This document shows positions 27,101 to 37,319 of a stretch of 64,000 nucleotides of DNA, one piece after another (positions within the stretch are counted from its first letter, which is position 1; each line of letters starts with the position of its first letter). The translations under genes were made by a program, and so were the position numbers. This stretch comes from Zea mays. Taxonomy: Eukaryota > Streptophyta > Magnoliopsida > Poales > Poaceae. The stretch lies in the NCBI RefSeq assembly GCF_902167145.1, contig NW_023366879.1:1-64000 (forward strand), read 5' to 3'. The notes beneath the pieces were generated by a model. The model was not told the origin of the DNA, ran no database searches, and worked only from the letters and a program-made list of their open reading frames with translations.

Positions 27101-28145
27101 ATTCTGGATACTTTACTTCTCTGATAACTCCTGCACTGAGGAGTCTCTTGACTTCATTACGAGCACCTTCGGCTTTATCATCTGACATTTTCCGAAGCCT
27201 CTGCTTTCTGGGTCTGAAAGATGGATCAACATTGAGCGAGTGCTCAATAACATCCCTATTAACTCCGCAAAGATCATTGGCTGACCATGCAAAAACATCT
27301 TTGTTGTTGAACAAAAACCTTATCAAGGTTTTCTCTTGTTCTTCGGATAACTGAGAGCCCAACAGCACCTTCTGCTCTGCTATGTCCTCACATAAGAGCA
27401 TGGGCTTCGGCTGATCTGCTGAAGCTGCTTTCTCCCTTCTGAATTTGTATTGTTCACAAGCTTCAGCTCCATCTATGTTATGAATTGCTTTTGAGTCAGT
27501 CCAGTTTCCTTCGGCCCTTCTGGCGGCTTCCTGACTTCCATGGATAGCGATGGGTCCTTGATCCGAAGGTATCTTCATGCAGAGATAAGCAGGATGAAGA
27601 ATTGCTTCGAAAGCATTGAGGGTGCCACGACCAATGATTGCATTGTAAGGATATTCCATGTCAACAATGTCAAACACAATTTGCTCAGTTCTGGTGTTGT
27701 TGATGAACCCGAAGGTCACTGGCATGGTGATCTTGCCCAGTGCTACAATTTGTCTTCCTCCGAAGCCACAGAGAGGATGTGTAGCATCATGAATCTTATC
27801 TTCTGGCTCTTGCATTTGTCTGAAGGCCTTAGCAAATATGATATCAGCTGCACTACCTGTGTCAACCAAGACATTGTGGACCAGAAATCCTTTGATAACA
27901 CAAGAGATAACCATGGCATCGTTGTGTGAGTAATCCTTGAGCTGAAGATCCTCTTGGGAGAAGGTAATGGGAATGTGAGACCATTTTGACTTGATGAAGG
28001 GTCCCTGCACCCCAACATGATGTACCCTTCTCTGTGCCTCTTTTTTCTGCTTCTTATTGGCTGGCTCTGAGGACGAACCACCTGTAATCGGGAGCACTAG
28101 CTTCGGGTCCGAAGCAGCTCCAGCTCGATCATTGAACGAAGCCAT
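24192..28145 (-). pseudogene. gypsy pol (protease, RT, RNase H, second RNase H, integrase), two nonsense codons, gag missing
   Basis: This is one continuous reading frame from an ATG at 28145 (MASFNDR) to a stop at 24192, broken by TAA at 26595-26597 and TAG at 24897-24899. Both are in-frame single-codon stops with no frameshift. The protease motif DTGS is at residues 95-98. RT shows CIDFTDLNKACPKDEFPLP and YVDD at residues 465-468, with the first stop shortly after. Past it lie RNase H and a second RNase H-like domain (FCDGSWG near 25880, D/E residues in NNIAEYEAL and KTDSQ). The integrase has an HHCC finger near 25100-25240, the first catalytic Asp in LDLLGPL, and the second (DNGTQF) and the Glu (NGLVERANG) beyond the second stop. 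No CCHC gag knuckle lies between the LTR and protease, so gag has been deleted. Truncated products are the most it could make. Confidence 0.9.
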
Positions 28146-28170
28146 CAGCTCAAAAAGTGGAAGTGAGTTC

Positions 28171-28188
28171 ACCGGAGGTGGGCGCCAA
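28171..28188 (-). other. Primer binding site of gypsy element
   Basis: Directly after the 5' LTR the element strand reads TTGGCGCCCACCTCCGG. TGGCGCC is a usual start of retroelement primer sites complementary to a tRNA 3' end. I have not assigned the tRNA. Confidence 0.7.
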
Positions 28189-28792
28189 TGTTGGAGACTT
28201 GCTCTCAAATGCTATGAATTAAGAACAAGGCAACATAAAATGTTAAATAACAATGCCCTTCGTCCACCGAAACATTATCTCCAGAAGGATCTAATGAACT
28301 TCGGACGAAGGTCACGAATATGATATTACAAAGGTTTCACCTTCGTAATTAAATTTATAAAGGTAATATAAAGTGAGGTTGGAACATGAAGCATTGCATA
28401 TAAATATCTTGAAAACAAACGATGTCATTCATATGTCCTATTATATGAATTTAAGATGTTTGAATACAAAGATTAAATACATCTATACCTTTGCCTTGAC
28501 AAGCAATCCGAGTAATGCGTTAGTGATCACAGGAATCTTGTGAACAGTAAGGGAATACTGTTCACTATTTAAAGGCACAGGACACAACCTGTGAGGAATT
28601 ACAATTATGCCCCTCATAGAACTTTACAACATTGACTCAGATCTTTATGGACTAGAAGGTCATTCCATCTTTAAGTCGGTTTCCAATACCGAAGCTTCAT
28701 GAAGAAGAACCTTCGGTCATCTTATACAAACAGCTTCAGCCGAAAACCGCTTCTACTTAGAAGACCTTCGGCGACGAAGCATAGGCCCAACA
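28189..28792 (-). repeat. 5' LTR of gypsy element
   Basis: This 604-bp repeat pairs with 19317-19920. On the element strand it is the upstream LTR, which would drive pol. Its TATA position (28566-28573) reads TTTAAATA instead of TATAAATA, one of four differences from the other LTR. The 5-bp GACCA follows at 28793-28797. Confidence 0.97.
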
Positions 28793-28797
28793 GACCA
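28793..28797. other. Target site duplication GACCA, right of gypsy element
   Basis: This is the second copy of the 5-bp duplication; the satellite resumes at TTTCTTGGTC in the same monomer phase. Confidence 0.97.
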
Positions 28798-29118
28798 TTT
28801 CTTGGTCAAAAATCCGAACGTGTTAGCCTTTTGTATTTTTGAAAATGGTCATTCATGGCTATTTTCGACAAAAATGGGGGTTGTGTGGCCATTGATCATC
28901 GACCAGACGCTCATACACCTCACCCCACATATGTTTCCTTGCCATAGATCACATTCTTGGATTTCTGGTGGAGACCATTTCTTGGTTAAAAACTCGTACG
29001 TGTTAGCCTTCGGTATTATTGAAAATGGTCGTTCATGGCTATTTTCGACAAAAATGGGGGTTGTGTGGCCATTGATCATCGACCAGAGGCTCGTACACCT
29101 CACCCCACATATGTTTCC
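28798..29118 (+). repeat. K180 array, orientation A, between gypsy element and inverted island
   Basis: About 1.8 monomers. They match 34103-34423 at an offset of 5305 bp, so they are the right-hand part of the segment that the gypsy element split. Confidence 0.9.
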
Positions 29119-29197
29119 TTGCCGAAAATAGCCATGAGCGACCATTTTCAAAAATATTAGAGGCTAACACCTACGGATTTTAGACCAAGAAATGGTC
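29119..29197 (-). repeat. Small inverted K180 island (orientation B)
   Basis: Inside the A array the sequence switches to B for about 70 bp, with ATAGCCATGAGCGACC and then CTAACACCTACGG. It then switches back. The left switch lies in TTGCC, shared by both orientations. The right switch lies in AAATGGTC at 29190-29197, also shared. Confidence 0.9.
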
Positions 29198-29889
29198 GCT
29201 CATGGCTATTTTCAAGGTCGCTCGTGGCTATTTTCATAAAAAATGGGGGTTGTGTGGCCATTTATCATCGACTAGAGGCTCATAAACCTCACCCCACATA
29301 TGTTTCCTTGCCATAGATTACATTCTTGGATTTCTGGTGGAAACCATTTCTTGGTTAAAAACTCGTACGTGTTAGCCTTCGATATTATTGAAAATGGTCA
29401 TTCATGGCTATTTTCGACAAAAATGGGGGTTGTGTGGCCATTGATCATCGACCAGAGGCTCATAAACCTCACCCCACATATGTTTCCTTGCCATAGATCA
29501 CATTCTTGGATTTCTGGTGGAAACCATTTCTTGGTCAAAAATCCGTAGGTGTTAGCCTTCGGTATTTTTGAAAATGGTCGTTCATGGCTATTTTCGACAA
29601 AAATGGGGGTTGTGTGGCCATTGATCATCGACCAGACGCTCATACACCTCACCCCACATATGTTTCCTTGCCATAGATCACATTCTTGGATTTCTGGTGG
29701 AGACCATTTCTTGGTCTAAAATCCGTAGGTCTTAGCCTCTAGTATTATTGAAAATGGTCATTCATGGCTATTTTCGGCAAAATGGGGGTTGTGTGGCCAT
29801 TGATCGTCGACCAGAGGCTCATACACCTCACCCCACATATGTTTCCTTGCCATAGATCACATTCTTGGATTTTTGGTGGAGACCATTTC

Positions 29890-32800
29890 TTGGTCAAAAA
29901 CTCGTACGTGTTAGCCTTCGGTATTATTGAAAATGGTCGTTCATGGCTATTTTCGGCAAAATGGGGGTTGTGTGGCCATTGATCGTCGACCAGAGGCTCA
30001 TACACCTCACCCCACATATGTTTCCTTGCCATAGATCACATTCTTGGATTTCTGGTGGAGACCATTTCTTGGGCAAAAATCCGTAGGTGTTAGCCTTCGG
30101 TATTATTGAAAATGGTCGTTCATGGCTATTTTTGACAAAAATGGGGGTTGTGTGGCCATTGATCATCGACCAGACGCTCATACACCTCACCCCACATATG
30201 TTTCCTTGTCATAGATCACATTCTTGGATTTCTGGTGGAGACCATTTCTTGGTCTAAAATCCGTAGGTGTTAGCCTCTAGTATTATTGAAAATGGTCGCT
30301 CATGGCTATTTTCAAGGTCGTTCATGGCTATTTTCGACAAAAATGGGGGTTGTGTGGCCATTGATCATCGACCAGACACTCATACACCTCACCCCACATA
30401 TGTTTCCTTGCCATAGATCACATTCTTGGATTTCTGGTGGAGACCATTTCTTGGTTAAAAACTCGTACGTGTTAGCCTTCGGTATTATTGAAAATGGTCG
30501 TTCATGGCTATTTTCGACAAAAATGGGGGTTGTGTGGCCATTGATCATCGACCAGAGGCTCGTACACCTCACCCCACATATGTTTCCTTGCCATAGATCA
30601 CATTCTTGGATTTCTGGTGGAGACCATTTCTTGGTCTAAAATCCGTAGGTGTTAGCCTCTAATATTATTGAAAATGGTCGCTCATGGCTATTTTCGGCAA
30701 AATGGGGGTTGTGTGGCCATTGATCATCGACTAAAGGCTCGTACACCTCAACCCACATATGTTTCCTTGCCATAGATCACATTCTTGGATTTCTGGTGGA
30801 GACCATTTCTTGGTTAAAAACTCGTACGTGTTAGCCTTCGGTATTATTGAAAATGGTCGTTCATGGCTATTTTCAGCAAAATGGGGGTTCTGTGGCCATT
30901 GATCATCGACCAGAGGCTCGTACACCTCACCCCACATATGTTTCCTTGCCATAGATCACATTCTTGGATTTCTGGTGGAGACCATTTCTTGGTCAAAAAT
31001 CCGTAGGTGTTAGCCTTTGGTATTTTTGAAAATGGTCGTTCATGGCTATTTTCATAAAAAATGGGGGTTGTGTGGCCATTGATCATCGACCAGAGGCTCA
31101 TACACCTCACCCCACATATGTTTCCTTGCCATAGATCACATTCTTGGATTTCTGGTGGAGACCATTTCTTGGTCAAAAATCCGCAGGTCTTAGCCTCTAG
31201 TATTATTGAAAATGGTCGCTCATGGCTATTTTCAAGGTCGCTCATGGCTATTTTCATAAAAAATGGGGGTTGTGTGCCATTGATCATCGACCAGAGGCTC
31301 ATACACCTCACCTTACATATGTTTCCTTGCCATAGATCACATTCTTGGATTTCTGGTGGAGACCGTTTCTTGGATAAAAACTCGTAGGTGTTAGCCTTCG
31401 GTATTATTGAAAATGGTCATTCATGGTTATTTTCGACAAAAATGGGGGTTGTGTGGCCATTGATCATCGACTAGAGGCTCATACACCTCACCCCACATAT
31501 GTTTCCTTGCCATAGATCACATTCTTGGATTTCTGGTGGAGACCATTTCTTGGTCAAAAATCCGTAGGTGTTAGCCTTCGGTATTATTGAAAATGGTCGT
31601 TCATGGCTATTTTCGACAAAATGGGGGTTGTGTGGCAATTGATCATCGACCAGAGGCTCATACACCTCACCCCACATATGTTTCCTTGCCATAGATCACA
31701 TTCTTGGATTTCTGGTGGAGACCATTTCTTGGTCAAAAATCCGTAGGTCTTAGCCTCCAGTATTATTGAAAATGGTCGCTCATGGCTATTTTCATAAAAA
31801 ATGGGGGTTGTGTGGCCATTTATCATCGACTAGAGGCTCATAAACCTCACCCCACATATATTTCCTTGCCATAGATCACATTCTTGGATTTCTGGTGGAG
31901 ACCATTTCTTGGTTAAAAACTCGTACGTGTTAGCCTTCGGTATTATTGAAAATGGTCGTTCATGGCTATTTTCGGCAAAATGGGGGTTGTGTGGCCATTG
32001 ATCGTCGACCAGAGGCTCATACACCTCACCCCACATATGTTTCCTTGCCATAGATCACATTCTTGGATTTCTGGTGGAGACCATTTCTTGGGCAAAAATC
32101 CGTAGGTGTTAGCCTTCGGTATTATTGAAAATGGTCGTTCATGGCTATTTTTGACAAAAATGGGGGTTGTGTGGCCATTGATCATCGACCAGACGCTCAT
32201 ACACCTCACCCCACATATGTTTCCTTGTCATAGATCACATTCTTGGATTTCTGGTGGAGACCATTTCTTGGTCTAAAATCCGTAGGTGTTAGCCTCTAGT
32301 ATTATTGAAAATGGTCGCTCATGGCTATTTTCAAGGTCGTTCATGGCTATTTTCGACAAAAATGGGGGTTGTGTGGCCATTGATCATCGACCAGACACTC
32401 ATACACCTCACCCCACATATGTTTCCTTGCCATAGATCACATTCTTGGATTTCTGGTGGAGACCATTTCTTGGTTAAAAACTCGTACGTGTTAGCCTTCG
32501 GTATTATTGAAAATGGTCGTTCATGGCTATTTTCGACAAAAATGGGGGTTGTGTGGCCATTGATCATCGACCAGAGGCTCGTACACCTCACCCCACATAT
32601 GTTTCCTTGCCATAGATCACATTCTTGGATTTCTGGTGGAGACCATTTCTTGGTCTAAAATCCGTAGGTGTTAGCCTCTAATATTATTGAAAATGGTCGC
32701 TCATGGCTATTTTCGGCAAAATGGGGGTTGTGTGGCCATTGATCATCGACTAAAGGCTCGTACACCTCAACCCACATATGTTTCCTTGCCATAGATCACA

Positions 32801-33930
32801 TTCTTGGATTTCTGGTGGAGACCATTTCTTGGTTAAAAACTCGTACGTGTTAGCCTTCGGTATTATTGAAAATGGTCGTTCATGGCTATTTTTAGCAAAA
32901 TGGGGGTTCTGTGGCCATTGATCATCGACCAGAGGCTCGTACACCTCACCCCACATATGTTTCCTTGCCATAGATCACATTCTTGGATTTCTGGTGGAGA
33001 CCATTTCTTGGTCAAAAATCCGTAGGTGTTAGCCTTTGGTATTTTTGAAAATGGTCGTTCATGGCTATTTTCATAAAAAATGGGGGTTGTGTGGCCATTG
33101 ATCATCGACCAGAGGCTCATACACCTCACCCCACATATGTTTCCTTGCCATAGATCACATTCTTGGATTTTTGGTGGAGACCATTTCTTGGTCAAAAATC
33201 CGCAGGTCTTAGCCTCTAGTATTATTGAAAATGGTCGCTCATGGCTATTTTCAAGGTCGCTCATGGCTATTTTTATAAAAAATGGGGGTTGTGTGCCATT
33301 GATCATCGACCAGAGGCTCATACACCTCACCTTACATATGTTTCCTTGCCATAGATCACATTCTTGGATTTCTGGTGGAGACCGTTTCTTGGATAAAAAC
33401 TCGTAGGTGTTAGCCTTCGGTATTATTGAAAATGGTCATTCATGGTTATTTTCGACAAAAATGGGGGTTGTGTGGCCATTGATCATCGACTAGAGGCTCA
33501 TACACCTCACCCCACATATGTTTCCTTGCCATAGATCACATTCTTGGATTTCTGGTGGAGACCATTTCTTGGTCAAAAATCCGTAGGTGTTAGCCTTCGG
33601 TATTATTGAAAATGGTCGTTCATGGCTATTTTCGACAAAATGGGGGTTGTGTGGCAATTGATCATCGACCAGAGGCTCATACACCTCACCCCACATATGT
33701 TTCCTTGCCATAGATCACATTCTTGGATTTCTGGTGGAGACCATTTCTTGGTCAAAAATCCGTAGGTCTTAGCCTCCAGTATTATTGAAAATGGTCGCTC
33801 ATGGCTATTTTCATAAAAAATGGGGGTTGTGTGGCCATTTATCATCGACTAGAGGCTCATAAACCTCACCCCACATATATTTCCTTGCCATAGATCACAT
33901 TCTTGGATTTCTGGTGGAGACCATTTCTTG
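29890..33930 (+). repeat. Tandem duplication of an eleven-monomer K180 block, offset 2019 bp
   Basis: Positions 29924/31943, 30286/32305, 30731/32750, 31471/33490 and the unusual CACATATATTTCC at 31854/33873 are all 2019 bp apart. The two copies are nearly identical. I see three substitutions, all C in the first copy and T in the second (near 30875, 31147 and 31252). This is the youngest large duplication visible. Confidence 0.9.
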
Positions 33931-34097
33931 GTTAAAAACTCGTACGTGTTAGCCTTCGGTATTATTGAAAATGGTCATTCATGGCTATTTTCGGCAAAAT
34001 GGGGGTTGTGTGGCCATTGATCATCGACCAGAGGCTCATACACCTCACCCCACATATGTTTCCTTGCCATAGATCACATTCTTGGATTTCTGGTGGA

Positions 34098-34102
34098 GAC
34101 CA
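34098..34102. other. Empty paralogous insertion site of the gypsy element
   Basis: GACCA here corresponds to 19312-19316 at the constant 14786-bp offset. The sequence runs on without an element, and the right side matches 28798 onward at 5305 bp. It shows the pre-insertion state. Confidence 0.85.
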
Positions 34103-37100
34103 TTTCTTGGTCAAAAATCCGTACGTGTTAGCCTTTGGTATTTTTGAAAATGGTCATTCATGGCTATTTTCGACAAAAATGGGGGTTGTGTGGCCATTGA
34201 TCATCGACCAGACGCTCATACACCTCACCTCACATATGTTTCCTTGCCATAGATCACATTCTTGGATTTCTGGTGGAGACCATTTCTTGGTTAAAAACTC
34301 GTACGTGTTAGCCTTCGGTATTATTGAAAATGGTCGTTCATGGCTATTTTCGAGAAAAATGGGGGTTGTGTGGCCATTGATCATCGACCAGAGGCTCGTA
34401 CACCTCACCCCACATATGTTTCCTTGCCATAGATCACATTCTTGGATTTCTGGTGGAGACCATTTCTAGGTCTAAAATCCGTAGGTGTTAGCCTCTAATA
34501 TTATTGAAAATGGTCGCTCATTGCTATTTTCAAGGTCGCTCATGGCTATTTTCATAAAAAATGGGGGTTGTGTGGCCATTTATCATCGACTAGAGGCTCA
34601 TAAACCTCACCCCACATATGTTTCCTTGCCATAGATTACATTCTTGGATTTCTGGTGGAAACCATTTCTTGGTTAAAAACTCGTACGTGTTAGCCTTCGG
34701 TATTATTGAAAATGGTCGTTCATGGCTATTTTCGACAAAAATGGGGGTTGTGTGGCCATTGATCATCGACCAGAGGCTCGTACACCTCACCCCACATATG
34801 TTTCCTTGCCATAGATCACATTCTTGGATTTCTGGTGGAGACCATTTCTTGGTCTAAAATCCGTAGGTGTTAGCCTCTAATATTATTGAAAATGGTCGCT
34901 CATGGCTATTTTCGGCAAAATGGGGGTTGTGTGGCCATTGATCATCGACTAAAGGCTCGTACACCTCACCCCACATATGTTTCCTTGCCATAGATCACAT
35001 TCTTGGATTTCTGGTGGAGACCATTTCTTGGTCAAAAATCCGTAGGTGTTAGCCTTCGGTATTATTGAAAATGGTCGTTCATGGCTATTTTCGACAAAAA
35101 TGGGGGTTGTGTGGCCATTTATCATCGACTAGAGGCTCATACACCTCACCCCACATATGTTTCCTTGCCATAGATTACATTCTTGGATTTCTGGTGGAAA
35201 CCTTTTCTTGGTTAAAAACTCGTACGTGTTAGCCTTCGGTATTATTGAAAATGGTCAGTCATGGCTATTTTCGGCAAAATGGGGGTTGTGTGGCCATTGA
35301 TCGTCGACCAGAGGCTCATACACCTCACCCCACATATGTTTCCTTGTCGTAGATCACATTCTTGGATTTCTGGTGGAGACCATTTCTTGGTCAAAAATCC
35401 GTAGGTGTTAGCCTTCGGTATTATTGAAAATGGTCGTTCATGGCTATTTTCGACAAAAATGGGGGTTGTGTGGCCATTGATCATCGACCAGACGCTCATA
35501 CACCTCACCCCACATATGTTTCCTTGCCATAGATCACATTCTTGGATTTCTGGTGGAGACCATTTCTTGGGCAAAAATCCGTAGGTGTTAGCCTTCGGTA
35601 TTATTGAAAATGGTCATTCATGGCTATTTTCGACAAAAATGGGGGTTGTGTGGCCATTGATCATCGACCAGACGCTCATACACCTCACCCCACATATGTT
35701 TCCTTGCCATAGATCAAATTCTTGGATTTCTGGTGGTGACCATTTCTTGGTCTAAAATCCGTAGGTGTTAGCCTCTAGTATTATTGAAAATGGTCGCTCA
35801 TGGCTATTTTCAAGGTCGCTCATGGCTATTTTCATAAAAAATGGGGGTTGTGTGGCCATTTATCATCGACTAGAGGCTCATAAACCTCACCCCACATATG
35901 TTTCCTTGCCATAGATTACATTCTTGGATTTCTGGTGGAAACCATTTCTTGGTTAAAAACTCGTACGTGTTAGCCTTCGGTATTATTGAAAATGGTCATT
36001 CATGGCTATTTTCGGCAAAATGGGGGTTGTGTGGCCATTGATCATCGACCAGAGGCTCGTACACCTCACCCCACATATGTTTCCTTGCCATAGATCACAT
36101 TCTTAGATTTCTGGTGGAGACCATTTCTTGGTCAAAAATCCGTAGGTGTTAGCCTTCGGTATTATTGAAAATGGTCATTCATGGCTATTTTCGACAAAAA
36201 TGGGGGTTGTGTGGCATTTGATCATCGACTAGAGGCTCATACACCTCACCCCACATATGTTTCCTTGCCATAGATCACATTCTTGGATTTCTGGTGGAGA
36301 CCATTTCTTGGTCTAAAATCCGTAGGTGTTAGCCTCTAGTATTATTGAAATGGTCGCTCATGGCTATTTTCAAGGTCGCTCATGGCTATTTTCATAAAAA
36401 ATGGGGGTTGTGTGGCCATTTATCATCGACTAGAGGCTCATAAACCTCACCCCACATATGTTTCCTTGTCATAGATTACATTCTTGGATTTCTGGTGGAG
36501 ACCATTTCTTGGTTAAAAACTCGTACGTGTTAGCCTTCGGTATTATTGAAAATGGTCATTCATGGCTATTTTCGGCAAAATGGGGGTTGTGTGGCCATTG
36601 ATCGTCGACCAGAGGCTCATACACCTCACCCCACATATGTTTCCTTGCCATAGATCACATTCTTGGATTTCTGGTGGAGACCATTTCTTGGTCAAAAATC
36701 CGTAGGTAGCCTTCGATATTATTGAAAATGGTCATTCATGGCTATTTTCGACAAAATGGGGGTTGTGTGGCCATTGATCGCGACCAGAGGCTCATACACC
36801 TCACCCCACATATGTTTCCTTGTCGTAGATCACATTCTTGGATTTCTGGTGGAGACCATTTCTTGGTCAAAAATCCGTAGGTGTTAGCCTTCGATATTAT
36901 TGAAAATGGTCGTTCATGGCTATTTTCGACAAAAATGGGGGTTGTGTGACAATTGATCATCGACCAGAGGCTCATACACCTCACCCCACTTATGTTTCCT
37001 TGCCATAGATTACATTCTTGGATTTCTGGTGGAGACCATTTCTTGGTCAAAAATCTGTAGGTGTTAGCCTTCGGTATTATTGAAAATGGTCGTTCATGGC

Positions 37101-37319
37101 TATTTTCGACAAAAATGGGGGTTGTGTGGCCATTGATCATCGACCAGAGGCTCATACACCTCACCCCACATATGTTTCCTTGCCATAGATCACATTCTTG
37201 GATTTCTGGTGGAGACCATTTCTTGGTCAAAAATCCGTACGTGTTAGCCTCTAGTATTATTGAAAATGGTCGCTCATGGCTATTTTCAAGGTCGCTCATG
37301 GCTATTTTCATAAAAAATG

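Larger units (their letters stand above)
19317..28792 (-). mobile_element. Ty3/gypsy LTR retrotransposon, Tat lineage, Grande-like, gag-deleted
   Basis: The element is 9476 bp, with 604-bp direct LTRs bounded by TGTTGG and CCAACA, and a perfect 5-bp target duplication. It reads on the minus strand: 5' LTR (28189-28792), primer binding site, protease, reverse transcriptase, RNase H with a second RNase H-like domain, integrase, an 80-bp minisatellite, an antisense gene, polypurine tract and 3' LTR. Integrase after RNase H places it in Ty3/gypsy; the extra RNase H and antisense gene place it in the Tat group. Grande is my best family guess from LTR length and layout, with Cinful-type as the alternative. 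Gag is missing and pol has two stop codons, so it is not autonomous. The LTRs differ at 4 sites by my count. Confidence 0.93.
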
